From contig JAMPIL010000001.1 in assembly GCA_023662725.1 (NCBI GenBank), positions 761,518 through 825,517 of the forward strand: 64,000 bases of DNA, read 5' to 3'. The notes below the pieces were generated by a model that worked only from the letters and a program-made list of their open reading frames with translations, searched no databases and had not been told where the DNA came from. The translations under genes and the position numbers were made by a program. Positions 35,985 to 44,814 of the stretch are shown piece after piece; position 1 is the first letter of the stretch, and every line of letters starts with the position of its first letter. The stretch is from Ruminococcus flavefaciens. Lineage in GTDB: Bacteria; Bacillota; Clostridia; Oscillospirales; Ruminococcaceae.

Positions 35985-36638
35985 ATGAATAAAAATGACT
36001 ATATTATCCGTTTGGAAACAAAGAAAGATTATCGTGAAGTTGAAAACCTTGCCCGTGAAGCGTTCTGGAATTTAAGCTTTCCCGGCTGCGATGAACATTA
36101 CTTTATCCATGTGATGAGAAAGCATAAGGATTTTATCCCAGAACTTGCTCACGTTATTGAAACTGACAGCAAAATTATCGGCTGTATTATGTACACAAAA
36201 GCTGAACTCGCAGACGAAAACGGCAATGTAAAGCCAATCGTCTCTATGGGACCGCTTTGTATTCACCCCGATTATCAGCGTATGGGATACGGTAAGGCGC
36301 TCCTTGAACACACCTTTGAAATCGTAAAGAAAATGAAATATGACGTGGTTATCAATTTCGGAAATCCCGATAATTACGTTGCTCGCGGCTACAAAAGCTG
36401 CAAAAGGTACAACGTTTGTTTCGAAGGCGATGTTTTCCCTGCTGCTTTGCTTGTGAAAGTCCTTAGCGATGACGCTCTCGACGGCAGGAAATGGTACTAT
36501 CATCCCAATAATGCCGATGAACCATGCAGCTATACTGAGGCTGTTGCGGAATTTGACAAACTCTTTCCACCAAAAGTCAAGGCATGGCAGCCAAGTCAGG
36601 AAGAATTCTACATTCACTCTCATTCTGTTATCCGATAA
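35985..36638 (+). CDS. GNAT family N-acetyltransferase
   Basis: 217 residues from ATG 35985 (CAGGAGG upstream). The acetyl-CoA loop is IHPDYQRMGYGKALLEHTFE (about 93-112), after MGPLCI. Then NFGNPDNYVARGYKS and a C-terminal region ending in a His-rich YIHSHSVIR. The substrate is unknown. The gene follows a tRNA, has a leader hairpin, a strong terminator, and next to it the stub of a serine recombinase, so it was probably acquired with a mobile element. Confidence 0.88.
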   Translation: MNKNDYIIRLETKKDYREVENLAREAFWNLSFPGCDEHYFIHVMRKHKDFIPELAHVIETDSKIIGCIMYTKAELADENGNVKPIVSMGPLCIHPDYQRMGYGKALLEHTFEIVKKMKYDVVINFGNPDNYVARGYKSCKRYNVCFEGDVFPAALLVKVLSDDALDGRKWYYHPNNADEPCSYTEAVAEFDKLFPPKVKAWQPSQEEFYIHSHSVIR

Positions 36639-36654
36639 GTACGGATAAAATTAA

Positions 36655-36688
36655 AGCCGACAGTTCATCATTCTGAACTGTCGGCTTT
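36655..36688 (+). terminator. Terminator of the GNAT gene
   Basis: AAGCCGACAGTTCA pairs perfectly with TGAACTGTCGGCTT, then TTT. Confidence 0.95.
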
Positions 36689-36730
36689 TTATGCTATCAT
36701 GCGATTTCTTCCTCCACATAAACTGACACG

Positions 36731-36823
36731 CTATCCTCTTAGTTTTGCGTGCCGTTGATTCTGTAAGCTGTTCATCTCCTGATCCTCATCTCTGGATAGG
36801 CGGTAGTAAAACCATGCTCTCAT
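36731..36823 (-). pseudogene. Remnant N-terminus of a large serine recombinase
   Basis: With SD AAGGAGG, the frame reads MRAWFYYRLSRDEDQEMNSL, then QNQRHAKLRG and a stop after 30 codons. YRLSRDED.EMNSLQNQ is the start of resolvase-type recombinases of clostridial conjugative or mobilisable elements, which are normally about 500 residues. The remainder of the gene is gone. Confidence 0.8.
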
Positions 36824-36915
36824 AAAAATATCGACCTCCTTTTGATTTGGCAGGCACGCATGGTGTGTCTGCGTTACAACAGACACTACCACAAGACGAC
36901 CTGAAAGTCCAGCGA

Positions 36916-37098
36916 CTACGCTGTTTTATCAACAAGTTCTACCTTATCAATAAAATCGGAGTCGGAGCATTTGGGCATACTACCTGAATTCAAATAATCT
37001 TGAATCATGGACTCCATGAAGGTATCAAATGTCTTTCCGTCGCCGTTGTAGATAACAGTGACGGATTTGATTTTCGGAAGTTCTCTTTGTCTTGGCAT
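36916..37098 (-). CDS. Small mobile-element-associated hypothetical protein (60 aa)
   Basis: Reads MPRQRELPKIKSVTVIYNGD, then KTFDTFMESMIQDYLNSG. Similar short proteins lie just upstream of serine recombinases in clostridial mobile elements; that association is recalled, not tested. The recombinase stub starts 92 bases downstream on the same strand. The SD is weak (GAGGGCG). Confidence 0.55.
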   Translation of the reverse strand: MPRQRELPKIKSVTVIYNGDGKTFDTFMESMIQDYLNSGSMPKCSDSDFIDKVELVDKTA

Positions 37099-37753
37099 AT
37101 TTTTATCGCCCTCTATTTCGCTGTCTTGATTGTTAATTTTCGTGTAAACAAATCAATTCAGTTCTTTCATATTTAAATTTTTTTGTGCATATTCGTTACG
37201 CTCCCATTTTACAATTCGTCATTATCAATTTCATAGGTACTAACGATCACATCATCTCCTCCAGGCGACTGCCGAGATTTCATACTGACCATGTGATTAA
37301 CGTGCTTGCAGAGTTGCTATTCTGTTGTCAAGATTCTGTCGGGAAAATTCTCCGAATTATTTTCATCGATTTTTTCCCTTCACTACTTACTGGCAACGAA
37401 ATTGAGTTTTGTAAGGGATTTATTTTTCATTTTCAAATAATTCCAGCACTTTCGCCAAAATTCAATGTGCTTTTTCGTGTATCGTTTGTATTTTAATGCC
37501 ATATTCTTTGACTATTACTACATTTTGTTTATCTTTTTTAGATTTTAAAGTGCAGTAATTTGCACATCAAAATTAGCTATTTTATAAGAAATGAAAAGTC
37601 CGCTTTGTTCATTGCCACATTATTTATGACAATAGACAAAACGGTCTTTAAATTGCAATCTGTTTTACCCCGTCTTTAAGTTTAGATTGCTATTTTCATA
37701 ATATCCACAAATGTACTTTCATCCGCTTTATTTCGTCACTTACTGTTAGCGTT
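37099..37753. other. Degenerate intergenic stretch of the accessory region
   Basis: No intact gene is visible. On the minus strand a short GGAGG-led frame (near 37215-37265) ends VIVSTYEIDNDEL and may be the tail of a lost small gene. The rest is AT-rich with frequent stops. Confidence 0.45.
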
Positions 37754-38121
37754 TTATTTACACCATGTCGAAGTTATTTCGTTTGCGGTTCCGGCAACTA
37801 TTTCCATTAATTCAAAAAAGTTTTGCTTCTCTGTTTCATTAAGTTTGCTTGTAATTTCGTTTATCCAGTCTCTGTGTACTTCTTTTGCGTGCGGAATAAG
37901 TTATATTGCTTTATTTGTCAAAGTAACACAAAAAGAACGAACATCGTCAGGATTTACAGATTTTGTGACTAATCCGTCATTTTCGAGCCTTATCAGCATT
38001 TTTGCCACAGTGCTTTTATCCATATCAAGCGCTTGACATATTTCCACCTGAGACATTTGTTTATGGTCAAAAATGCAGAACAGGAACATTATAATGTTGA
38101 AATATCCTTTGGAGTATCCAT
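37754..38121 (-). pseudogene. MarR family regulator, broken
   Basis: The start MDTPK (38121) is followed by a frame change into YFNIIMFLFCIFDHKQMSQV, then EICQALDMDKSTVAKMLIRL, the MarR winged helix. A TAA stop then interrupts TNKAI, after which the same frame continues LIPHAKEVHRDWINEITSKL to a natural stop. The two lesions make it a pseudogene. It lies upstream of the MATE remnant on the same strand, a common regulator-pump pairing. Confidence 0.8.
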
Positions 38122-38188
38122 GCTATCACCTCTCAATCACAAATATTGTTGGCCATATCAACTATTATATGTTCTGAATTCATATATG

Positions 38189-39305
38189 TCAAGCTGTAAT
38201 TGATTTTTCACGTTTTCTAATTTCCCTCATAGCATAAATAACCATGAACAGTGTGATCACAGCAGAATATAAATATGCTATCGGACCTGCCCACAAAACA
38301 CCTTCCACGCCAAAAAAACGGGGTAATACTAAAGCAGCCGGAACAAAAATTATGAGCTGTCTTGAAAGCGCTTAAAACATTGACGGCAGCGGTTTGCCTA
38401 TCGACTGTAGAAAGAGAACTGATACGCTTTTGGAATACACATAAGCAAAAGGTTCTGACGGCTTTCAGGGCAAACTCGTTATATAAATCGCTTTCTGCGC
38501 AAAAAATGTTTACAATACTTTGCGGGAAAAATTCAAACACAACAAATCCCACAGCACCGACAATGATAGACGCCGAGAGCATAATACCGTATGTCTTTTT
38601 TACACGTTTCATATTTCCTGCGCCGTAATTGTATACCAGAATCGGATGTGCTCCAACAGAAATTCCAACCAATACAGAAAGCAATATCTGATTTACTTTC
38701 ATAACAATACCAAGAACAGTCATAGGAATTTCAGAACCGTATTTTGAAAAAGCTCCGTATTTTGTCATCAGGTTGTTGCACAATGCCGACATTATTACAA
38801 TAGCTATTTGCGTAATGAAATTTGAAACTCCAAGACTAAGACACAAACGCAGTATCTTTCCATTTAATCCGAAACAAGTACGTTCAATCTTAACAGAACG
38901 CAGTTTAAAAACAGATAGAAGCGATACGATAAACGATATGATCTGTCCGAAAATTGTTGCGAAAGCCGCAACCTTTACTCCCCAATGAAGCTGGAAAATG
39001 AATACAGGGTCAAGCGTAGTATTGACAACAGCGCCAAGCAGCATCGAAAGCATTGCAAATTGAGGATTTCCGTCTGCACGGATGATAGAATTCAAGCCGG
39101 TTGACATAATAACAAAAGGTAATCCTATAATAATGATTTTTCCATATGCCTGAGCATAAGGGAGTACAGCTTAAGCAACGGATTAAAAAACTAAAAATAC
39201 AGCAAGCATAATTATACTTGTTATAATCAGCATAGAAATGCTGTTACCGATACCCTTTCTTGCTTTTTCCTCATTACCCTCACCAAGCTTCAAGCTTAGA
39301 TATGC
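38189..39305 (-). pseudogene. MATE efflux protein, truncated and frameshifted
   Basis: Starts inside the protein (AYLSLKLGEGNEEKARKGIG), has two stops (about 39170-39187), then a long open stretch with IIIIGLPFVIMSTGLNSIIR, then ADGNPQFAMLSMLLGAVVN. A frameshift occurs before the end; the true tail VIYAMREIRKREKSITA is in another frame, ending at 38189. The N-terminal quarter is lost and replaced by arsC sequence. Confidence 0.85.
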
Positions 39306-39429
39306 CATAAAGCTTTTTCATAATACGAACAGCGTCCTGATTAATATGCGGTTTTGTTTGCGTTCCTGCGGAATAACTTTCAAAAATATCACTTGCATAC
39401 AGTTTGCCAAGCGCTTCTGCAATTTGACT
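39303..39429 (-). pseudogene. Fragment of arsenate reductase (ArsC, LMW-PTPase type)
   Basis: One frame reads SQIAEALGKLYASDIFESYS, then AGTQTKPHINQDAVRIMKKL. This is the region just after the CX5R loop of thioredoxin-linked arsenate reductases. The N-terminal catalytic loop and the C-terminal half are missing. It is joined to acr3 on one side and MATE on the other. Confidence 0.8.
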
Positions 39430-39751
39430 GCGGCAAGAGGTATTAAAACAAACAAAACAACTGAGAGGAACAGTGTTGGCATAGAAACAACAACATTTGA
39501 AACTCCCAAAAGCAACTTTACGATCGGTACAAAAGTTATAAGGATAATTAAATCATTTATGGCAACCTGTACAACAGTATATGCCTGATCGCCATAGGAA
39601 TTGAAACTCTTGCATACTCAAACTTATTCAGAAAGTCAGGTATCTACGGAAGAAATTTGCCTATCAGCACTCCGACTGCCATACAAATTATTACACATAT
39701 GGTTAGATATTTCTGAAAAACACTTATATTACTGTTTTTTTCTTTTCCCAT
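39430..39751 (-). pseudogene. Arsenite efflux protein ACR3, internally deleted
   Basis: ATG 39751 has SD AAGGAG. MGKEKNSNISVFQKYLTICV leads to GVLIGKFLP, then a TAG, then IPDFLNKFEYARVSIPMA: the ACR3 N-terminus. After a deletion another frame reads YGDQAYTVVQVAINDLIILI and LLLGVSNVVVSMPTLFLSVV, a later ACR3 segment. About 150 residues are lost between. It follows the intact thioredoxin/ArsR cluster. Confidence 0.85.
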
Positions 39752-39796
39752 TAACGTAGCTCCTTCCTAACTGCAAGAGCATAAATAAAATGATTT

Positions 39797-40150
39797 TTAT
39801 CCTCTTAACTTACTGAGTAGTTTCTCCACATCTGCGGTTTTTAATACCTTTCCCATTGAAACAACTTTTTCATTTACAACAATTGCAGGCACACTCATCA
39901 CTCCATAAGCCATAACTTTTTGCATATCGGTAATATATTCTACATCTACCGAAATTCTCATTTCCGAAACGGCTTTCTTTACATTCTCATACATCTCATG
40001 ACAATTCTTACAGCCTGCACCGAGAACCTTGATGCTTGTAAATTCACCATTTAATTTTTCGTTTACAACAGGTGCGTCAGCACTTTCTCCGCAACAGCAG
40101 CAGTTCTCTGCTTTTTCTTCTTTTTTCTTGTTAAATCCAAACAATGCCAT
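39797..40150 (-). CDS. Small thioredoxin-fold protein (redox-active disulfide type)
   Basis: 117 residues from ATG 40150 (GGAGG upstream). N-terminal CCCCGES cluster (about 17-23), then a thioredoxin-like domain with active site GAGCKNCHEMYENVKKAV and the cis-Pro region VMSVPAIVVNEKVVSMGKV. Such MTH895-like proteins reduce disulfides or pass electrons from CcdA. Last intact gene of the ArsR-led cluster; it overlaps ccdA upstream in its leader. Confidence 0.85.
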   Translation of the reverse strand: MALFGFNKKKEEKAENCCCCGESADAPVVNEKLNGEFTSIKVLGAGCKNCHEMYENVKKAVSEMRISVDVEYITDMQKVMAYGVMSVPAIVVNEKVVSMGKVLKTADVEKLLSKLRG

Positions 40151-40175
40151 AATAAATACCTCCAAATAATTTATA

Positions 40176-40868
40176 TTAAAATGCAAGCCAGAACATATAC
40201 AATCCGATCATCGTCATAATAATGCCCATGATAATTTTCAATATAGTTCCTAATTTATTGTACTTTTCATTTTCACTGATACGCTGAACAAATCCAACCG
40301 AAGTTCCCGCTATCATTACAAGCGTACTGTGTCCGATAGAATAAAGCAGCATAAGCAGAATACCCCAAATCAAATTTCCTTGCCCTGCGACTATGGCAAG
40401 CAAAGCAATCAAAACAGGCGTTGAACAAGGGGATGAAAAAATCCCTCCAAGTATTCCTGCTATAAATGCGCCGATAAATCCACGCTTTTTATTTTTTGAA
40501 ATCAGATTGACTGAGGGAATAAAATTAAATATCCCCCAAGTCTGCAAGGACATTAACATCATCAGAATACCAAGTATCATATACCAAATCGTTGATGTGG
40601 TTCCCATAAGTTTTCCTGCCGAAGTTGCAATGATGCCAAGCGTTACGAATGTAATTGCCGTACCAAGGGAAAATGTAAGCGAATAGAAAAACGCTTGTTT
40701 TGTTTTCTTTTCTCCCGTACCTCCTACATATCCGATAATAAGCGGAACACTTGACAATGAGCATGGAGTAAACGAAGTTAATATTCCTGCAAGAACAGCC
40801 AATACAGGAGCAAACCACATATTATTCTTGATTATATCAGCAATCTGATTAAGCCAATTATCAATCAA
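40176..40868 (-). CDS. CcdA/DsbD-type membrane electron transporter
   Basis: 230 residues, six membrane helices. The two conserved Cys lie in SFTPCSLSSVPLIIGYVGG (about 33) and GGIFSSPCSTPVLIALLAI. CcdA carries reducing power from cytoplasmic thioredoxin across the membrane to extracytoplasmic thiol proteins. It lies between two thioredoxin-like genes, its natural donors and acceptors. Confidence 0.92.
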   Translation of the reverse strand: MIDNWLNQIADIIKNNMWFAPVLAVLAGILTSFTPCSLSSVPLIIGYVGGTGEKKTKQAFFYSLTFSLGTAITFVTLGIIATSAGKLMGTTSTIWYMILGILMMLMSLQTWGIFNFIPSVNLISKNKKRGFIGAFIAGILGGIFSSPCSTPVLIALLAIVAGQGNLIWGILLMLLYSIGHSTLVMIAGTSVGFVQRISENEKYNKLGTILKIIMGIIMTMIGLYMFWLAF

Positions 40869-40869
40869 T

Positions 40870-41433
40870 TTATTCCACTCCCATTTCCTTTAATATCTTT
40901 CTCATTTGTTCTTCAGTAATCCCTCCCTGATGCGTTGTAAAAACGTGCTCGTTTGTTTCACGGTCACTGTACATAGAAAATTCAATCTCAGAAGCAAGCT
41001 CATCACTGGGTAGAAACGGTGTTCCGTCAGCGTTAAACAATATCTGAGTTGGAATCACCTGAACCGGAACATCATTTGCAGCATCAGAATATTTCCACAC
41101 ATCAACAAACTTTATGAAAGCTTTTCCCGTCATTTCCTCGTTGAGCGTTTCTAAAACGGGTGCCATTTGCTTACAGGGAATACAAGAATCCGAACCATAA
41201 TCTACAATAATAGGAATACCATATTCAAAAAGAGCTTCATAGTCGACAGCCGTTATTTCATTCAATGAAAAATCAGCGTCTTTTAAGTCATCCGGTAAAT
41301 CTGCTGCAATTTCGCTTTCTGTTATTGTCGCCTTTTTATCATTATGAGATTTTACTATCCACATTCCAGTAATTGCACCGATCATCAGGACAGGAACAAT
41401 TATTTTCACCAATAGTGATTTTTTCTTATCCAT
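40870..41433 (-). CDS. Membrane-anchored thioredoxin-like protein
   Basis: 187 residues from ATG 41433 (GTGGAGG upstream). An N-terminal membrane helix (about 7-25) and a thioredoxin domain with active site DSCIPCKQMAPVLETLNEE (CIPC), then VIPTQILFNADGTPF with the cis-Pro. It is expected outside the membrane, fed by CcdA encoded 1 base downstream. The start overlaps the preceding gene by 8 bases. Confidence 0.9.
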   Translation of the reverse strand: MDKKKSLLVKIIVPVLMIGAITGMWIVKSHNDKKATITESEIAADLPDDLKDADFSLNEITAVDYEALFEYGIPIIVDYGSDSCIPCKQMAPVLETLNEEMTGKAFIKFVDVWKYSDAANDVPVQVIPTQILFNADGTPFLPSDELASEIEFSMYSDRETNEHVFTTHQGGITEEQMRKILKEMGVE

Positions 41434-41719
41434 TAAAACCTCCACAGCAACACCCGCAACCAGTTGATAAATCAGGAATACCACCCTTTTCTCTCAAAAC
41501 CGGCGGAATCCAACCGGAATCGTCGCCTACATAGGTTATAGCCCCTACCGAACATTCATTCCCGCATTTATGGCAGTGTTCTTTGCAATTTTCCGGTCTA
41601 ATTACCAACGGCATTGTTGACTGCTTTTCATCATACACCGAATTCGGACAATTATGAATACATGCTCCACATTCTATACAAGATAATATATCAATGACAG
41701 GATACCATTTTCGAGTCAT
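41426..41719 (-). CDS. Ferredoxin-like 4Fe-4S protein with Cys-rich tail
   Basis: 97 residues. CIECGACIHNCPNSV is a 4Fe-4S motif (CX2CX2CX3CP). A second Cys set is CKEHCHKCGNECSVGAI. The tail CGCCCGGFNG is a metal-thiolate-like run. It lies between the ArsP-like permease and the thioredoxin gene. Its role in the cluster is unknown; electron delivery to the thiol system or metal binding are both possible. Confidence 0.85.
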   Translation of the reverse strand: MTRKWYPVIDILSCIECGACIHNCPNSVYDEKQSTMPLVIRPENCKEHCHKCGNECSVGAITYVGDDSGWIPPVLREKGGIPDLSTGCGCCCGGFNG

Positions 41720-41734
41720 TTTTCATACCTCCAT

Positions 41735-42748
41735 TTATACTAATAAATATTGGAATGCATTAAAGAAGTAGCCTACTATAATAATTCCAATGGTACAAAT
41801 CCCAATAAAAATACCCAGCAATTTTGGTTTAACTGCTTTTTTCAGCATAATGATTGACGGTAAAGACAATGTTGTAACACCCATCATGAAGGAAAGTACA
41901 ACGCCTAACTGTGCTCCTTTTGCAAGCAAAGCTTCTGCAATCGGAATTGTTCCAAAAATATCGGCATACATAGGAATACCGGCTACAGTAGCGAGGACAA
42001 CGCCTAAAGGATTACCAGTTCCCAATACTTTTACAATGATATCTTCCGGAATCCAATTGTGGATAACAGCGCCGATTCCAACGCCGATAAAAACATAAGG
42101 AGCGACTTTTTTAGCAGTTTCAATAACTTGTTCCCAAGCAAATTTCATTCTGTCCTTAAAATGCAGTTCTTCCTGCGGAACATCAAAGCCCTTACCGTTT
42201 TTTATAAATTCTTCTACTTGATTTTCAAGGTGCAGCTTTTCAATTAACGTACCGCCTGCAACTGCAATTACCAATCCAAGAATTACGTAAACAATCGCTA
42301 CCTTCCAGCCGAAAATACTCATTAACAGTACAAGTGAGCCTAAATCAACCATTGGAGAAGAAATCAGAAAAGAAAAGGTTACGCCAAGCGGAAGTCCGGC
42401 GCTTGTAAACCCAATAAACAGCGGTATTGATGAACAGGAACAAAACGGAGTTACCGTTCCAAGCAACGCTGCAATAATATTTGCACCTATGCCATGAAAT
42501 CTGCCAAGTATTTTCTTTGACCTTTCCGGAGGAAAATAGCTCTGTATATATGAGATCATTAAAATCAACAATCCTAACAGAACCATAATTTTAATGGTAT
42601 CATACAAGAAAAACTGTAAGCTTCCTCCAATTCTGCTTGTGGGATCTAAACCGCAAGCGTTAAGTAATGTTCCAATAAGCCGATTAAGCCAGCTCATTCC
42701 AAGGATCTCATTTTGAAAGAAATCCCAACCTGATTTAAGCGCTTCCAT
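41735..42748 (-). CDS. Permease of the ArsP/UPF0718 (DUF318) family
   Basis: 337 residues, about eight membrane helices. TPFCSCSSIPLFIGFTSAGL (about 100-119) and SPMVDLGSLVLLMSIFGW are family marks, the CSCS motif being the presumed metalloid-binding site. ArsP proteins export trivalent organoarsenicals. Next to an ArsR regulator this role fits, but other members have unknown substrates. Confidence 0.88.
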   Translation of the reverse strand: MEALKSGWDFFQNEILGMSWLNRLIGTLLNACGLDPTSRIGGSLQFFLYDTIKIMVLLGLLILMISYIQSYFPPERSKKILGRFHGIGANIIAALLGTVTPFCSCSSIPLFIGFTSAGLPLGVTFSFLISSPMVDLGSLVLLMSIFGWKVAIVYVILGLVIAVAGGTLIEKLHLENQVEEFIKNGKGFDVPQEELHFKDRMKFAWEQVIETAKKVAPYVFIGVGIGAVIHNWIPEDIIVKVLGTGNPLGVVLATVAGIPMYADIFGTIPIAEALLAKGAQLGVVLSFMMGVTTLSLPSIIMLKKAVKPKLLGIFIGICTIGIIIVGYFFNAFQYLLV

Positions 42749-42772
42749 ATAAAAGCTCCTTTCTTAATATAG

Positions 42773-42796
42773 TTATATTGAAATATATCAATATAA
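42773..42796. promoter_or_regulatory. Palindromic candidate ArsR operator
   Basis: A 24-bp palindrome with one mismatched pair (half-site TTATATTGAAAT) lies between arsR and the permease gene, within the shared transcript. ArsR-family repressors bind such AT-rich palindromes. Confidence 0.55.
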
Positions 42797-42832
42797 AGCG
42801 TATAAAACAAGTCGTGTGTGACTTGTAAAAAA

Positions 42833-43147
42833 TTATTTTTCACAACACGACTCACTTTCATAATTTAAATTCGTTGTCGTAAGTACTTTCAAACAATTAA
42901 TTGCGTATTCTGCTCCTTCCGACGAAATAGAATAGTGCATCCATTTCCCTTCTTTGGCTCCGACAACAACTCCGGAATCACATAAAATCTTCATGTGGTG
43001 CGATAGGGTTGGCTGTGTGATATTCATTTCCTCCAGCAACTTGCAGGCACATTTCTCTCCTGTCAGCAGCATTTGCAGAATTTTAATTCTGTTCTCATCG
43101 CAAAATGCCTTAAAGACACCGGCTGTTTTTTTAACGTCCAGTTCCAT
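42833..43147 (-). CDS. ArsR family metalloregulator
   Basis: 104 residues. The winged helix has NITQPTLSHHMKILCDSGVV. EKCACKLLEE supplies the vicinal Cys33 and Cys35, like the ELCVCDL arsenite site of ArsR. A Cys-Cys pair near the C-terminus (SESCCEK) could add ligands. It is a repressor released by As(III) or a similar metal. First gene of the cluster, with a consensus promoter upstream. Confidence 0.93.
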   Translation of the reverse strand: MELDVKKTAGVFKAFCDENRIKILQMLLTGEKCACKLLEEMNITQPTLSHHMKILCDSGVVVGAKEGKWMHYSISSEGAEYAINCLKVLTTTNLNYESESCCEK

Positions 43148-43180
43148 GATCTCACCTCACATTCAAGTTTATCTATATAT

Positions 43181-43209
43181 ATTATATGCAACACATAGAC
43201 GTTTGTCAA
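43181..43209 (-). promoter_or_regulatory. Sigma-A promoter of the arsR cluster
   Basis: TTGACA (43204-43209) and TATAAT (43181-43186) on the minus strand, 17-base spacer. Confidence 0.9.
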
Positions 43210-43287
43210 TAGAAATTGCGAATTGCTTTTGTAAATATTTTGTATATTGATTTATTTTTATACACAAATAAATTTATTCAATTAAAA

Positions 43288-43319
43288 ACGGAGTTCAGTT
43301 TATCAATACTTCACTCCGT
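43288..43319 (-). terminator. Terminator downstream of the yyaL remnant
   Basis: ACGGAGT pairs with ACTCCGT around an 18-base loop, followed on the minus strand by TTTTTA. Confidence 0.7.
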
Positions 43320-43379
43320 TTTATCAATTTAAAGTCGTTAACATTTAAGCGTTCTTTAATTACTTTCAGAATAAAATTA

Positions 43380-44240
43380 TCACAGCTTAATTGTATTGGT
43401 CGGAGGCAGACACAAATGATTTTTGCAGACATAATAGGTAGTTCTGTCATTGAGCAACGGATATTCTTTGCTTTGTGAAACTACCGATACATTTGCCAAA
43501 AGCGGAATTTTGTCCTGCAAATTTTTTAAATCCGTGTTATTTTTTAGTACAACAGTAATATGCTCCGACGGATTTTCATACATCAGCTTTGCAAGCAAAA
43601 ACATACTGTGTCCTGCCGGATAATCCTGCGCCTGGGCAGACATAAATGCAATTTGTTTTTCGGCAAGATTTCCGTATTCCTTATTTTCCGTGATTTGATA
43701 AAGCCGTACAAAGTTATATGCCATAACAGAATTTCCGCTTGATATCTCACCGTCATAGGTTTCCTTCGGATTCATAAACAGCTCTGTATCTCCGGCTTTA
43801 TTCAAATAATATCCACCGTTTTCACGGTCTTGAAACTGTTTTACCGCTTCGCCGCAAATCTGCTGCGCTTTATCAAGATAACGGTTGTCCAACGTAGAGT
43901 TGTACAACTCGATCAAAGCGGCTGTATAAAATGCATAATCGTCTCAAAAGGTATTCGACGAACGTTTTCCGTCACGATAGCTTGCATAAAGCTGAGTATC
44001 GCCGCACAAATTCTTTTCAATGAAATGCTGTGCGTTCTTTGCGGATTGCAGATATTTTTCATTTTTTGAAACTCTATAAAGCATTGATAGTGCCGAAATC
44101 ATCAATGCGTTCCATGAAAGCAGGATTTTATCATCAAGATGAAGTCTTGTACGTTTTTTACGGTAATCGTACAGCTTTTTAATTTCATCGCTAAAATCAG
44201 CACTTAAATCATTGCTTTTAAGCAGATTTTGGATATTCAC
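43380..44240 (-). pseudogene. C-terminal half of a YyaL/DUF255-type thioredoxin-domain protein, with an internal stop
   Basis: KLYDYRKKRTRLHLDDKILL, then SWNALMISALSMLYRVSKNE matches the glycosidase-like second half of YyaL (SSP411-type) proteins. After RSSNTF a TGA (about 43943) precedes DDYAFYTAALIELYNSTLDN, which continues to the natural end (VCKNHLCLPPTNTI). The N-terminal thioredoxin-like domain is missing. Truncation plus a nonsense codon make it non-functional. Confidence 0.8.
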
Positions 44241-44617
44241 TCCCTATTATAATAATGATATAGTCCAAAGACGGTTCGACAATAGACAGTCAGACGAAAA
44301 TAAGGTAAAATAAGAAGTATAGGATAAAAAATGTTCACTTCATAGTATTCAGTTGTTACGATTGTATCAGACGTTGCGCATTCAGAAAAGAACTTTTCCG
44401 CTTCGATACGATCGCTGAAATATTTACACCAAATAATATCGAAACCGTCTTTTCCGATTCGCATAACAGCATAGCTGCCAATGTTTTTTATTGCAATACA
44501 ATAGTTGTTTCATACGCCAAACACTGTATATCCGTCCTCGACAGAACCGATATGGATGTTTTCAATAACTACGTCCAGATCGTCAGGTTCAAAACCTCTT
44601 GATTCGTAGTCTCTCAT
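44237..44617 (-). pseudogene. Broken hypothetical gene
   Basis: From ATG 44617: MRDYESRGFEPDDLDVVIEN, then IHIGSVEDGYTVFGV, TGA (44520-44522), then NNYCIAIKNIGSYAVMRIGK and IIWCKYFSDRIEAEKFFSEC in the same frame. The coherent sequence across the stop shows a decayed gene. The last 30 residues look like unrelated sequence fused by deletion. No family recognised. Confidence 0.55.
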
Positions 44618-44646
44618 CTTACATAACGCTCCGTAGAGGTGAGGAA

Positions 44647-44814
44647 ATGGCTATAGGTGAGTATATAGACACACTTGAGAAAATTAAAGGTGAAGAATTT
44701 CTCAAGTACACTTATTCAACTAAAGCCATTTATCAATTAACTGGCAAGAATCTCAACATTACTTTCTATGCCACAAAACATCAGTGTATCTTTGTTAAAA
44801 TAGAACAGAGATAA
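44647..44814 (+). CDS. Small hypothetical protein (55 aa)
   Basis: From ATG 44647 with GAGGTGAGG upstream: MAIGEYIDTLEKIKGEEFLK, then YSTKAIYQLTGKNLNITFYA. No family recognised. It stands alone in the accessory region and may be a remnant. Confidence 0.4.
   Translation: MAIGEYIDTLEKIKGEEFLKYTYSTKAIYQLTGKNLNITFYATKHQCIFVKIEQR

Noticed and set aside
43940-43946. TGA inside the yyaL remnant as a possible selenocysteine codon
   Set aside because: The N-terminal half of the gene is missing too, no SECIS-like hairpin follows, and a nearby gene also carries a TGA, so decay is simpler.
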